Assembly: GCF_001431595.1 (NCBI RefSeq)
Contig: NZ_LDJO01000019.1
Location: 62,001-126,000, forward strand
Source of the DNA: Stenotrophomonas acidaminiphila
GTDB lineage: Bacteria > Pseudomonadota > Gammaproteobacteria > Xanthomonadales > Xanthomonadaceae
Direction: 5' to 3'
Length of the DNA: 64,000 bases
The position numbers and the translations under genes are program-made. Shown here in pieces: positions 46,349 to 55,820 of the stretch. The notes beneath the pieces were generated by a model, which was not told where the DNA came from, did not search any database, and worked only from the letters and a program-made list of their open reading frames with translations. Every line of letters starts with the position of its first letter. The first letter of the stretch is position 1.

Positions 46349-47131
46349 TCAGCAGTTCTGGAATTCCGGGGCGCGGCGTTCGAGGAAGGCGCGGGTGCCT
46401 TCGCGCATGTCCTGGGTGGAGAACATCAGCCCGAACTGCGCGCTTTCGTATTCCAGCCCCTCCTCGATGCCGCATTCGCCGCCGACGTTGACCGCATCGA
46501 GCATGCCGCGCAGGGCCAGCGGCGCGGCCTTGGCCAGCTGCGTGGCGATCTTCAGGGTCTCCGCTTCCAGGTCGGCCGCGGCGACCACGCGGTTGACGAT
46601 GCCCAGCTGCTGGGCGCGGGTGGCGTCGATCGGCGCGCCGAGCAGGCACAGCTCCAGGGTGGCGGCGCGGCCGGCCAGGCGCAGCAGGCGCTGGGTGCCG
46701 CCGAAGCCGGGAATCAGGCCGAGGTTGATCTCCGGCTGGCCGAGCTTGGCGCTGTCGGCGGCGATGCGCAGGTGGCAGGCCATGGCCAGTTCCAGGCCGC
46801 CGCCCAGGGCAAATCCGTTGACCATCGCGATCACCGGCCTGGGCATGCGCTCGATGCGCCGCATCAGGCGCTGGCCGAGCAGGGAGAAGTCGCGCCCCTG
46901 CACCGCGCTCAGGCCGTTCATCTCGGCGATGTCGGCCCCGGCCACGAAGGCCTTGGCGCCGGCACCGGTCAGGATCACGACCCGGACGTCGCCGGCCGCG
47001 GCAGCCTCGGCGAACGCCGCATCCAGCGCTTCCAGGGTCTGGCGGTTGAGCGCATTGAGCTTTTCCGGGCGCTGCACGGTGATGGTGCGCACGCCATCGC
47101 GGGTGCTGATCGAAACCGGTGCCTCTGACAT
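46349..47131 (-). CDS. enoyl-CoA hydratase/isomerase family protein
   Basis: The 260-residue crotonase-fold protein has the oxyanion-hole stretches AFVAGADIAEM (about 60-70) and NGFALGGGLELAMAC (about 105-120), and both catalytic Glu positions of a hydratase (in GGGLELAMAC and GQPEINLGLIPGFGGTQRL). This favours true 2-enoyl-CoA hydration, in fatty-acid or amino-acid breakdown, over isomerase-only relatives. The start at 47131 has AGGAAAAAG upstream. It is first of the run that ends with nth. The exact substrate is open. Confidence 0.92.
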   Translation of the reverse strand: MSEAPVSISTRDGVRTITVQRPEKLNALNRQTLEALDAAFAEAAAAGDVRVVILTGAGAKAFVAGADIAEMNGLSAVQGRDFSLLGQRLMRRIERMPRPVIAMVNGFALGGGLELAMACHLRIAADSAKLGQPEINLGLIPGFGGTQRLLRLAGRAATLELCLLGAPIDATRAQQLGIVNRVVAAADLEAETLKIATQLAKAAPLALRGMLDAVNVGGECGIEEGLEYESAQFGLMFSTQDMREGTRAFLERRAPEFQNC

Positions 47132-47297
47132 GCTGACTCCAGGAAAAAGTTAAGAAAAAGTGATTGGGGAACTCCAGCCACGACCGTTGGTCAGAAGCCC
47201 TTGTCGTCAGTGGCGGTCCGCCGTTGTGGCGGCTATCCTAACCCGTCGCCTCTAGCGGCATGGTTGCCCTGAGACATCTTTCCTGGAGAACTGTTTG

Positions 47298-47999
47298 ATG
47301 AAGTTGCGTTCTATCGCGGTCGCCGTGGCCGCTCTGGCCCTCACCGGCACTGCAATCGCCCAGGACGTCTCGTCCGAGAAGGGCAAGCTGAGCTACTACT
47401 TCGGATACGACTACGGCAACAACCTGGCCGAGCTCACCGGCCGCGGCGAACAGCTGGACATCGCCTCGGTGGTGAAGGGCCTGCAGGACGCTTACGCGAA
47501 GAAGCAGCCGGCGATCACCAGCGACCAGCTGAAGCCGGCCGTGGAGGCGTTCCAGAAGCGCGAGCAGGGTCGTGCCCAGGCCGCCAAGGCCGAGTACGAA
47601 AAGGCCGCCGCCGAGAACAAGACCCGCAGCGACCAGTTCATGGCCGCCAACAAGGCCAAGGCCGGTGTGCAGACCCTGCCCAGCGGCGTGCAGTACCGCG
47701 TGATCGAGGCCGGTGCCGGCGCCAAGCCGACCCAGGCCAGCACCGTGGCACTGGAAGTGGCCGGTCCGTTCCCGTACGGCCAGCGTCCGCAGGAAGCCCG
47801 CCCGGCGCAGCAGATCCCGTCGATCAAGGTCAGCGAAGTGGAAATGCAGGCCATGCGCGATACCCTGCTGCAGATGCCGACCGGCGCCAAGTGGGAAGTC
47901 ACCCTGCCGCCGGAAAAGGCCTACGGTGCCGATCCGCGCACCCCGTTCCCGCCGAACGTGGCCGTGCAGTTCGAGATCAAGCTGGTCAGCGTCAAGTAA
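47298..47999 (+). CDS. FKBP-type protein with a degenerate prolyl-isomerase domain
   Basis: A 233-residue exported protein: signal peptide ending AIAQD, an N-terminal FkpA/Mip-type dimerisation domain (SEKGKLSYYFGYDYGNNLAE to about residue 125), and an FKBP-like C-terminal domain (GVQTLPSGVQYRVIEAG to KLVSVK). In active FKBPs the central part has a GT..DG..FDSS strand and a VIPGW motif. Here it reads EVAGPFPYGQRPQEARPAQQ, so the active-site Asp and Trp are missing, while LPPEKAYG and PFPPNVAVQFEIKLV remain. It may be a chaperone rather than an isomerase. GGAG precedes the ATG; a TTG one codon upstream is ignored. Confidence 0.88.
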   Translation: MKLRSIAVAVAALALTGTAIAQDVSSEKGKLSYYFGYDYGNNLAELTGRGEQLDIASVVKGLQDAYAKKQPAITSDQLKPAVEAFQKREQGRAQAAKAEYEKAAAENKTRSDQFMAANKAKAGVQTLPSGVQYRVIEAGAGAKPTQASTVALEVAGPFPYGQRPQEARPAQQIPSIKVSEVEMQAMRDTLLQMPTGAKWEVTLPPEKAYGADPRTPFPPNVAVQFEIKLVSVK

Positions 48000-48018
48000 C
48001 CCGTAGTGATGCGACGAC

Positions 48019-48051
48019 GCGCCGGTGGCCTCCACCGGCGCGTTTTCGTTT
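48019..48051 (+). terminator. terminator of the FKBP-like gene
   Basis: GCGCCGGTGG (48019-48028) and CCACCGGCGC (48032-48041) around CCT, then GTTTTCGTTT. It lies 19 bases after the stop. Confidence 0.88.
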
Positions 48052-48142
48052 GTGCGGCCCGCGGTCCCCGCGGCGCAGGTCCGTCCGTGCAGCCACCGTC
48101 GCGTTGCCGGCGGTTGCAGTAGGCTTGGGAGTGTCGTGATCG

Positions 48143-48946
48143 ATGGATGCCATGCGCCGTGCCATTTCCAGTCCCTGCATCGGAATCTGTTCGCTGGACC
48201 GCGCCGGCCGCTGTCGCGGCTGCCTGCGCACGCGCGAGGAGATCGGCGGCTGGATGGGCATGAGCGAGCACCAGCGCCGGCAGCTGATGCAGGACGTGCT
48301 GCCGGCACGCGCGCGCGACGCCGGTTCGCTGGCCGCGGCGTTGCCCGGGCACGAACGCCTGCTGCGCGCGTTGAACCCGCTCGCTGCCGCACCGACCGAC
48401 AAGGGCTGGAACTACGGCGAACTGGCCGACCTGCTGCCGCCGGGGCCACCGGCCGAGGCGGCGGTGCTGGCCGGGCTGGTGCCGCGGCCGCAGGGCGTGC
48501 AGGTGCTGCTGACCCGCCGTACCGAGACGCTGCGCAACCATGGCGGCCAGGTCGGCTTCCCCGGCGGGCGCATCGAACCCGGCGACCGCAATCCGGTGGC
48601 GGCGGCGCTGCGCGAGAGCGGCGAGGAGATCGCGCTGCCGTACGAGCGGGTGCAGGCGCTGGGCTACCTGGATCCGTTCGTCACCATTTCCAGCTTCCGG
48701 GTCACGCCGGTGGTGGCGGTGATCGACCCGGCGTTCGTGCCGGTACCGCAGCCGGCGGAAGTGGCCGAGGTGTTCGAGGTGCCGCTGGATTTCCTGATGG
48801 ACCCGGCCAACCTGCGCCAGGTCGAGATCGACCATCGCGGGCGGGTCCGCCACGTGCTCGAGTACACCTGGCCGGGCCAGCGCATCTGGGGCGCCACCGC
48901 GGCCATCCTCTACAACCTGCGTCGCCGACTGGAGCAGACCCCATGA
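48143..48946 (+). CDS. DUF1289-Nudix fusion, probable CoA pyrophosphatase (NudL-like)
   Basis: The 267-residue protein joins two modules. Residues about 8-50 are a DUF1289 domain with four Cys (SPCIGICSLDRAGRCRGCLR), likely a metal knuckle. From about 90 on is a Nudix hydrolase with LLTRRTETLRNHGGQVGFPG, the NudL signature, and the Nudix box GGRIEPGDRNPVAAALRESG followed by EEI. NudL-type enzymes cut coenzyme A and its derivatives. The start at 48143 has GGGAG upstream; an ATG at 48152 is an alternative. It overlaps the sulfurtransferase gene by 4 bases (ATGA). Confidence 0.9.
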   Translation: MDAMRRAISSPCIGICSLDRAGRCRGCLRTREEIGGWMGMSEHQRRQLMQDVLPARARDAGSLAAALPGHERLLRALNPLAAAPTDKGWNYGELADLLPPGPPAEAAVLAGLVPRPQGVQVLLTRRTETLRNHGGQVGFPGGRIEPGDRNPVAAALRESGEEIALPYERVQALGYLDPFVTISSFRVTPVVAVIDPAFVPVPQPAEVAEVFEVPLDFLMDPANLRQVEIDHRGRVRHVLEYTWPGQRIWGATAAILYNLRRRLEQTP

Positions 48947-49845
48947 ATGCCATCGACCCGCCGTGGACCACGCTGGTGGACGCCGCGTCGCTTGCCGCCG
49001 CCCTTGCCGCGGCAGCCCCGCGCCTGCTCGACGCGCGCGCCACGGCCAGCACCGCCCCGCGGCTGGTGGACGCGCGTTTCGCGCTGGCCGACCCGCAGTC
49101 CGGCGCCGCGCAGTACGCGGCGGGGCATCTGCCGGGTGCGGTGTACGCCGATCTCAACCGCGATCTGTCCGACCTGTCGCGGCAGGGCCATGGCCGGCAT
49201 CCGCTGCCGGACAGCGATGCCTTCGCCGCCACCCTGGGGCGCTGGGGCATCGGCCCCGACACCCAGGTGGTGGTCTACGACGCCGGCGACGGCAGCATGG
49301 CCGCGGCGCGGCTGTGGTGGCTGCTGCGGCTGATCGGCCACCGCCGGGTCGCGGTGCTCGATGGCGGGCTGGCGGCCTGGCAGGCCGCCGCGCAGCCGGT
49401 GGTGGCCGATCCACCGCAGGTGCAGGCGCTGCCGCCGTATCCGGGGCGCTTCGACCTGGCCCAGGTGGCCGATGCCGATGAAATCGCCGCGCGCCTGGGG
49501 CAGGCGCCCGGCTGGCTGATCGACGCGCGCGCCGGCGAGCGTTACCGCGGCGAGGTGGAGCCGCTGGACCGCGTCGCCGGGCATGTGCCCGGTGCGTTGA
49601 ACCGCCCGTTCGCGCTCAATCTGCGCGATGGCCGGTTCCGCCCGGCGGCGGAACTGCGCGCCGAACTGCAGCCGCTGCTGGGCGCGCACGCGCCGGGCGA
49701 TGCGGTGGTGATGTGTGGTTCCGGGGTCACCGCCTGCCACCTGGCGCTGGCCTTTGAAGTCGCCGGCCTGGGCGGCGTGCGGGTGTTCGCCGACTCCTGG
49801 AGCGGCTGGTCGTCCGATCCGTCGCGCCCGGTCGAGCGCTCCTAG
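48943..49845 (+). CDS. sulfurtransferase (two-domain rhodanese / mercaptopyruvate type)
   Basis: A 300-residue protein of two rhodanese domains. The first (about 10-150) has the conserved GHLPGAVYADLNRDLSDL but no active Cys; the second carries the catalytic loop CGSGVTA near residue 250, which fits mercaptopyruvate sulfurtransferases (SseA) and some thiosulfate enzymes. The CGSGxT loop favours 3-mercaptopyruvate. There is no signal peptide, so it is cytoplasmic. It is translationally coupled to the Nudix gene. Confidence 0.92.
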   Translation: MNAIDPPWTTLVDAASLAAALAAAAPRLLDARATASTAPRLVDARFALADPQSGAAQYAAGHLPGAVYADLNRDLSDLSRQGHGRHPLPDSDAFAATLGRWGIGPDTQVVVYDAGDGSMAAARLWWLLRLIGHRRVAVLDGGLAAWQAAAQPVVADPPQVQALPPYPGRFDLAQVADADEIAARLGQAPGWLIDARAGERYRGEVEPLDRVAGHVPGALNRPFALNLRDGRFRPAAELRAELQPLLGAHAPGDAVVMCGSGVTACHLALAFEVAGLGGVRVFADSWSGWSSDPSRPVERS

Positions 49846-49883
49846 CGGTACGTGACGGCGCTGCCGCGAACGCCGGCGCGCGC

Positions 49884-50441
49884 CTACATGCGCTGCAGGG
49901 GTGCCGCCGCCAGCACCTCGTCCCACGGGAAGCGCGGGCCGGGGTCGCGCTTGCGCGGCACCCGCAGCGACGGATCGTCGCTGGCCGCCACCTGCTCGGT
50001 GTCCAGGTCCTCGTGGCCGGCGATCCAGCGCAGTGCCGGCAGGCGCTGCGGCAGCCAGCGCAGCAGCGCCACCAGCGCGTCGACCTGCGCCTGCGGATAC
50101 GGCTCGTGCATCGCCTGGTGGCGCGAATCCAGCCAATGCGGATAGCGGCCGCTGTTGACCAGTTCGATGCCGAGCGCGCGTGGATTGATGCCACGCACGT
50201 GGTGGGCGCTGCGTTCCGGCGCGATGTACTGGTGGATGCTGCCGTCGCGGTCGATGTAGTAATGGCCGCTGTTGCCGGTGCCGCTGTCGTACAGCACGCG
50301 TTCGCCGTACTGGCGCGCCATGGCCAGGTCCGGCAGCTCGGTGCAGTGGATCACCACCAGGTCGACCGCCGCTGCTTCGCGCAGCGCCAGCAGCGGTTCG
50401 TAGGGCAGGGGATCGATGTGGATCGCGGGCATGGCGTGCAT
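49884..50441 (-). CDS. N-acetylmuramoyl-L-alanine amidase, AmpD family
   Basis: The 185-residue amidase_2-domain protein has VIHCTELPDL near residue 30 (zinc His), the substrate strand SGHYYIDRDGSIHQYI, HHVRGINPRALGIELVN (second His region) and GHEDLDTEQVAASDDPSLRV with RKRDPGPRFPW near the end, the AmpD-type C-terminal pattern that includes the third zinc ligand Asp. No signal peptide, so it should act on anhydro-muropeptides in the cytoplasm during cell-wall recycling, with possible influence on beta-lactamase induction. Two close ATGs (50441, 50432) are possible. It is convergent with the sulfurtransferase gene. Confidence 0.9.
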   Translation of the reverse strand: MHAMPAIHIDPLPYEPLLALREAAAVDLVVIHCTELPDLAMARQYGERVLYDSGTGNSGHYYIDRDGSIHQYIAPERSAHHVRGINPRALGIELVNSGRYPHWLDSRHQAMHEPYPQAQVDALVALLRWLPQRLPALRWIAGHEDLDTEQVAASDDPSLRVPRKRDPGPRFPWDEVLAAAPLQRM

Positions 50442-50491
50442 CGACCGATGCTAGCATTGCCGCCCCGTTCCGCTTCGTCCTACGGTGCCCC

Positions 50492-51019
50492 ATGAGCCGC
50501 GGCCACTGCATTCTTTCCCACGGTTTCGAGAGCGGTCCCGACGCGACCAAGGTCACCGCGCTGGCCGAGGTGGCGCAGCGCCTGGGCTGGAGCCACGAGC
50601 GCCCCGACTACACCGATCTCGATGCCCGCCACGAGGTCAGCGAAGTGGGCGATGTACCCGCGCGCCTGCAGCGCCTGGTCCGCCTGGCCGCCGATGCCGC
50701 CCGCCGTGGCCCGGTGGTGCTGGCCGGGTCCAGCCTTGGCGCCTACGTCTCGGCCATCGCCTCGCTGCAGGTGCCGGTGCGGGGGCTGTTCCTGATGGTG
50801 CCGCCGACCCGGATGGGGCCGATGCCGGCGCTGGATGCCGCGCCGGTACCGACCAGCGTGGTGCATGCCTGGGGCGACGAACTGATCCCGCCGGCCACGG
50901 TGATCGCCTGGGCGCAGGCCCGCGCCGCGCGGCTGCTGCTGGTCGATGACGGGCACCGCCTGGAGAACCACGTGCAGGCGGCCGCACACGAGTTCGAGGC
51001 CCTGCTGCAGCGGGTCTAG
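50492..51019 (+). CDS. alpha/beta hydrolase (YqiA-like esterase family)
   Basis: A 175-residue small alpha/beta hydrolase: the first strand [17 protein letters not shown], nucleophile elbow [11 protein letters not shown] near residue 80 (Ser), a late Asp in [11 protein letters not shown] and His in [10 protein letters not shown], giving a complete triad. Relatives include the UPF0227/YqiA esterases. Substrate unknown. It is divergent from the amidase gene (50 bases) and probably read from a promoter in that gap, where ATGCTAGCAT (50447-50456) forms a small palindrome. Confidence 0.87.
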   Translation: MSRGHCILSHGFESGPDATKVTALAEVAQRLGWSHERPDYTDLDARHEVSEVGDVPARLQRLVRLAADAARRGPVVLAGSSLGAYVSAIASLQVPVRGLFLMVPPTRMGPMPALDAAPVPTSVVHAWGDELIPPATVIAWAQARAARLLLVDDGHRLENHVQAAAHEFEALLQRV

Positions 51020-51144
51020 GCAGGGCCCGGGTGCGTGGCCGGGCCGGCCCGCCGGCGTCGGCCCGGTGCCTGTCCGGGGCAGGCGGGCAATGCCCCGTAC
51101 AATACGCGCCCCGGCGCCGCCGCCGTTCCTGTGATCGTTCCCCC

Positions 51145-53286
51145 GTGAAATTCTTCGTTTCCTGCGCCAAGGGCCTGGAGTACCTCCTGGCCGACGAACT
51201 GCTGGCGCTCGGTCTGCCCAGGGCCACCGCCACCATCGCCGGGGTCAATGCCGAAGGGGAACTGCGCGACGCCCAGCGCGTGGTGCTGTGGTCGCGCCTG
51301 GCCAGCCGCGTACTGTGGCCGCTGGCCGAGTTCGATTGCCCGGACGAGGCCGCGCTGTACCAGGGCGTGCTGGCGATGCCGTGGGAAGCGCATCTGGATG
51401 CCGAGCTGACCCTGGCGGTGGACGCGCATGTTTCCGGTACCGCCATCACCCACGCGCGCTTCGCCGCGCAGCGGATCAAGGACGCGGTGGTGGACCGCCT
51501 GCGCGGTGAAGGGCTGGAGCGGCCGTCGGTGAACGTCGAACTGCCGGACGTGCGCATCAACCTGTCGCTGCGCAAGGGCCGCGCCACGATCTCCATCGAC
51601 CTCGGCGGCGGTTCGCTGCACCGGCGCGGCTGGCGCCTGGCGCAGAACGATGCGCCGCTCAAGGAAAACCTCGCCGCGGCGGTGCTGCTGCGCGCCGGCT
51701 GGCCGAAGATCCATGCCGAAGGCGGCGGCCTGCTCGACCCGATGTGCGGTGGCGGCACGCTGCTGATCGAAGGTGCGCTGATGGCTGCCGACGTCGCGCC
51801 CGGGCTGCAGCGCCATGGCAGCCTGCCGCCGAGCCGCTGGCGCGGTTTCGACCAGGTGCAGTGGCGCGAACTGATGGCCGAGGCGCGCGAGCGCGAGCGC
51901 ATCGGCCGCGCCGCGCTCAGGCAGGTCATCCATGGCAGCGACCTGGATCCGCAGGCGATCCGCGCGGCCAGGCAGAACGCCGAGGAAGCCGGCGTCGGCG
52001 AGGCGGTCTGGTTCGGCGTGCGCGACGTGGCCGACCTGCAGGTGCCGCCGCAGGGGAACGGCTGCGTGGTCTGCAACCCGCCCTATGACGAACGCCTGGC
52101 CGCCGATGCCGCGCTGTACCGGCGCCTCGGCGATGCGCTCAAGCGCACCGTGCCGCAGTGGCGCGCCAGCCTGCTGTGCGGCAATGCCGAGCTGGCCTTC
52201 GCCACCGGCCTGCGCGCGCGCAGGACCTACCAGCTGTTCAACGGTGCCATCGAGTGCACGCTGATCGTCTGCGACCCCATCGCGGTGGCCGGGCGCGCGG
52301 ACGACGGCCAGCCGCGCGAGCTCAGCGAGGGCGCGCAGATGGTGGCCAACCGCCTGCGCAAGAACCTGAAGAAGTTCAAGAGCTGGCGCGCGCGCGAGAA
52401 CGTGAGCTGCTTCCGTGCCTACGACGCCGACCTGCCGGAGTACGCGGCGGCGATCGACGTCTACCAGGAGGACGGCGGCAAGCGCCGCACCTTCCTGCAC
52501 GTGCAGGAGTACGTGGCACCGGCGGCGATTCCGGATGCCGACGTGCGCCGCCGCCGCAACGAGCTGCTGGCCGCCGTGCGCGAGGTGTTCGAGGTGCCGC
52601 CCGAGCAGGTGGCGTTGAAGTCGCGCGAGCGCGGCAAGGGCGGCAGCAAGTACGGCCGCTTCGAGCAGCGCGGCGAGTTCATCCTGGTGCGCGAGAACGA
52701 CGCGCTGCTGCGGGTGAATCTGTTCGATTACCTGGATACCGGCCTGTTCCTCGACCACCGCCCGCTGCGCCGGCACATGGCCGAGCAGGCGCGCGGCAAG
52801 CGTTTCCTCAACCTGTTCTGCTACACCGGCGTGGCGAGCGTGGAGGCGGCGGTGGCCGGTGCGGCCTCGACCACCAGCGTCGACCTGTCCGGCACCTACC
52901 TGCAGTGGTGCGCCGACAACCTGGCCCTGAACGGCATGGGCGGCAGCCGCCACCAGCTGGTGCAGGCCGATGCGGTCAAGTGGCTGGAGGCCGAGCAGGG
53001 CCGCTACGACGTGATCTTCTGCGACCCGCCGACCTTCTCCAACTCCGCGCGCGCCGAGGACTTCGACGTGCAGCGCGAGCAGCTGCGCCTGCTGCGCGCG
53101 GCGGTGGCGCGGCTGGCGCCGGGCGGCGTGCTGTATTTCTCCAACAACTTCCGCCGCTTCAAGCTGGAAGAGAACGCGATCGCCGGGTTCGCGCGCTGCC
53201 GCGAGATCAGTGCCAGGACCATCGGCCCGGATTTCGAACGCAACGCGCGCATCCACCGCGCGTGGGAGCTGCAGCGGCTGGAGTAA
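51145..53286 (+). CDS. rlmKL: 23S rRNA methyltransferase RlmKL (bifunctional)
   Basis: RlmKL makes m2G2445 and m7G2069 in 23S rRNA. The 713-residue fusion has a THUMP domain (about 45-165), the RlmL methyltransferase with [17 protein letters not shown] near 195 and the catalytic NPPYDERL near 312, then the RlmK methyltransferase with [19 protein letters not shown] near 555 and [10 protein letters not shown] near 630. E. coli RlmKL has 702 residues. The start is GTG at 51145 ([12 protein letters not shown]), the only one that fits the family. A TACAAT -10 hexamer lies at 51098-51103. Confidence 0.95.
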   Translation: MKFFVSCAKGLEYLLADELLALGLPRATATIAGVNAEGELRDAQRVVLWSRLASRVLWPLAEFDCPDEAALYQGVLAMPWEAHLDAELTLAVDAHVSGTAITHARFAAQRIKDAVVDRLRGEGLERPSVNVELPDVRINLSLRKGRATISIDLGGGSLHRRGWRLAQNDAPLKENLAAAVLLRAGWPKIHAEGGGLLDPMCGGGTLLIEGALMAADVAPGLQRHGSLPPSRWRGFDQVQWRELMAEARERERIGRAALRQVIHGSDLDPQAIRAARQNAEEAGVGEAVWFGVRDVADLQVPPQGNGCVVCNPPYDERLAADAALYRRLGDALKRTVPQWRASLLCGNAELAFATGLRARRTYQLFNGAIECTLIVCDPIAVAGRADDGQPRELSEGAQMVANRLRKNLKKFKSWRARENVSCFRAYDADLPEYAAAIDVYQEDGGKRRTFLHVQEYVAPAAIPDADVRRRRNELLAAVREVFEVPPEQVALKSRERGKGGSKYGRFEQRGEFILVRENDALLRVNLFDYLDTGLFLDHRPLRRHMAEQARGKRFLNLFCYTGVASVEAAVAGAASTTSVDLSGTYLQWCADNLALNGMGGSRHQLVQADAVKWLEAEQGRYDVIFCDPPTFSNSARAEDFDVQREQLRLLRAAVARLAPGGVLYFSNNFRRFKLEENAIAGFARCREISARTIGPDFERNARIHRAWELQRLE

Positions 53287-53415
53287 ACGCTCCGCGATGA
53301 CGCGCGTGCAACGCAACCGGTGCGCGCGCCTGTCATCTACGGGAAACGCGGTGCGCCGATCATGCGCGTCCCGGGTCGGCGCCGCCGGCCCGTTTCCCGC
53401 ATACCGGAGTGCCCC

Positions 53416-55818
53416 GTGAAGCGTTGCCTGCTGCCGATGGCCGTTGCCGCCATCCTGTTTCCCCTTGCCTGCGCCGATGCGCGCGCCGATACCGCCGACT
53501 CGGCCACTGCCGTTGCCGGCGAAGTCGCCGCGCCGACCACGCTGGACGCGATGATCGTCACCGGCACGCGCGGCTCCAACCGTACCCAGTTCGATACGCT
53601 GGCGCCGGTGGACGTGTTCTCACGGGAGGAAATCCAGGCGATCGAATCGACCGACCTGTCCGACGTGCTGGCGCAGCTGGTGCCGTCGTTCGTGGTGCAG
53701 CGCCTGCCGATGGCAGACGGCCAGGTGTTCGTGCGTCCGGCCACCCTGCGCGGCCTGTCGCCGGACCAGACCCTGGTGCTGGTCAACGGCCGCCGCATGC
53801 ATCGCTCGGCGCTGCTCGGCTCGCGCGGTGCGCAGGGGCCGGATCTTTCGCAGATCCCGACCAGCGCGATCAAGCGCATCGAGGTGCTGCGCGACGGTGC
53901 TTCGGCGCAATACGGTTCCGATGCCATCGCCGGCGTCATCAACATCATCCTCGACGACAGCATCGGCAGCGAGTTCACGCTGGGCGTGTCCGAGTACGCC
54001 GAGGGCGACGGCAGCGGCCGCCGCTTCGGTGCCCGCACCGGCGTCGGCCTGGGGCAGGCCGGCGTGCTGTCGCTGTTCCTCGACTACGACAGCTCCGATG
54101 CCACCTCGCGCAGCCGCCAGCGCCCGGACGCGATCGCGTTCCAGAACGCGCATCCCGAGCTGCAGGTGCCCGATCCGGTGCAGCGCTGGGGCCAGCCCGA
54201 CCTGGAGAACCGGCGGCTGGGCTTCAACCTGAAGCTGCCGTTCGGGCAGACCGCCGAGGCCTATGCCCATGGCCTGTACAACAGCGGCGAGGGCATCAGC
54301 GATTTCAACTGGCGCAATCCCGACGGCACCGCCTCGGTGTACAAGCCGACCGCGGTGTTCCCCGGCTGGGACGTGCGCAGCCTGTACCCGACCGGCTTTT
54401 CGCCCAAGTACGGCAGCGACTACGACGACCTGCAGCTGGTGGCCGGCGTGCGCGGCCAGTTCACCCCCGACCTGAGCTGGGACGTCAGCGGCGCCTATGG
54501 CCGCAACCGCATCGAGTACACCCTGGACGAGTCGATCAACGCCTCGCTGGGCCCGGCCAGCCCGACCTCGTTCTACCTGGGGCGGCTGTCGCAGGTGGAG
54601 AAGAACGTCAACGCCGATTTCGTCTACGGCCTGCCGCTGGCGGTGCTGGCGGCGCCGCTGAACATCGCCTTCGGCGCCGAGTTCCGCGAGGAAACCTACG
54701 GCGTGGATGCCGGCGATCCGGCGTCGTACGCGATCGGCCCGGGCGCGGCGGCCGGACTGGCCGGCAACTCCAACGGCGCGCCGGGCTTCGGCCCGGACAA
54801 CGCCGGGCGCTGGAGTCAGCGCAGCCATGCCGCCTACGTGGACGTGGAGGCGCCGTTGAGCACGCGCTGGAACGTCGGTGCGGCCGCGCGCTACGAGCGC
54901 TTCTCCAGCTTCGGCGGCACCCTCGACGGCAAGCTCTCCACCCGTTTCGAGGTCACCCCGGCGCTGGCGCTGCGCGGCTCGGTGTCCACCGGCTTCCGCG
55001 CACCGACCCCGGGCCAGCTGTACACCACCAGCACCGTGCAGGGCCTGGACACGGTGACGCTGCAGGTGTTCACCTCCGGGCGCCTGTCGCCGAGCGATCC
55101 GCTGGCGCGGCAGCTGGGCGCCAGCGCGCTCAAGCCGGAGCAGTCGCGCACCACCTCGCTGGGCCTGGCCTGGCGCAACGATGCGGGCCTTTCCGGCTCG
55201 GTGGACCTGTACGACATCAAGGTCACCGACCGTTTCAGCCAGTCCGCCGCGTTCCAGATCCCGGCCGGCATCCCCAACCCGATGGGATACACCTCGGTCA
55301 GCTACTTCACCAACGATTTCGACACCACCACGCGCGGCGTGGACCTGGTCGGCAGCTGGGTGGGCGACGCCGGCCCGGGCCGGCTCAACCTGACCCTGGG
55401 CTGGAACTACAACCGCACGCAGGTGGACAAGGGCGCGACCAGCGTCGCCACCAGCCAGACCCAGCGGGTGATCTTCGAGGAACGCCTGCCGCGGCAGAAG
55501 GGCACGTTCAGCGCCGACTACGCCATCGGCAACTGGAGCGTGCTGGCCAAGCTGCGCCACTACGGCGCCTGGACCGACTCCACCGGCAACGCCACCGGCG
55601 ACATCTTCCAGCGCTTCGGCGACATGCAGTTCTTCGACCTGGCGCTGGCCTACCGCTTCAACGCCGGCAACAGCCTGCGCATCGGTGCCGACAACCTGTT
55701 CGACCGCTATCCGGACGAGGCGGTGTTCCAGGCCAGCCGCGGCCTGGTGTATTCGCGCAACGCGCCGTACGACACCGACGGGCGCAACGTCTATGCCGAA
55801 TACCGGGTGAAGTTCTGA
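53416..55818 (+). CDS. TonB-dependent outer membrane receptor
   Basis: An 800-residue receptor with a GTG start (GGAG upstream), a signal peptide ending in ARAD, a TonB-box-like segment near LDAMIVTGTRGSNRTQF, a plug domain (LSDVLAQLVPSFVVQRLPM to IKRIEVLRDGASAQYGSDAI) and a 22-strand barrel ending YAEYRVKF, with terminal Phe. The plug has RGLSPDQTLVLVNGRRMHRS, common in the large Xanthomonas set of receptors for plant sugars, sterols and other organic compounds. The ligand is unknown; no Fur site or carbohydrate genes are next to it. It ends 2 bases before a Tat-exported aminotransferase gene, so the two form an operon. Confidence 0.93.
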   Translation: MKRCLLPMAVAAILFPLACADARADTADSATAVAGEVAAPTTLDAMIVTGTRGSNRTQFDTLAPVDVFSREEIQAIESTDLSDVLAQLVPSFVVQRLPMADGQVFVRPATLRGLSPDQTLVLVNGRRMHRSALLGSRGAQGPDLSQIPTSAIKRIEVLRDGASAQYGSDAIAGVINIILDDSIGSEFTLGVSEYAEGDGSGRRFGARTGVGLGQAGVLSLFLDYDSSDATSRSRQRPDAIAFQNAHPELQVPDPVQRWGQPDLENRRLGFNLKLPFGQTAEAYAHGLYNSGEGISDFNWRNPDGTASVYKPTAVFPGWDVRSLYPTGFSPKYGSDYDDLQLVAGVRGQFTPDLSWDVSGAYGRNRIEYTLDESINASLGPASPTSFYLGRLSQVEKNVNADFVYGLPLAVLAAPLNIAFGAEFREETYGVDAGDPASYAIGPGAAAGLAGNSNGAPGFGPDNAGRWSQRSHAAYVDVEAPLSTRWNVGAAARYERFSSFGGTLDGKLSTRFEVTPALALRGSVSTGFRAPTPGQLYTTSTVQGLDTVTLQVFTSGRLSPSDPLARQLGASALKPEQSRTTSLGLAWRNDAGLSGSVDLYDIKVTDRFSQSAAFQIPAGIPNPMGYTSVSYFTNDFDTTTRGVDLVGSWVGDAGPGRLNLTLGWNYNRTQVDKGATSVATSQTQRVIFEERLPRQKGTFSADYAIGNWSVLAKLRHYGAWTDSTGNATGDIFQRFGDMQFFDLALAYRFNAGNSLRIGADNLFDRYPDEAVFQASRGLVYSRNAPYDTDGRNVYAEYRVKF

Positions 55819-55820
55819 GC

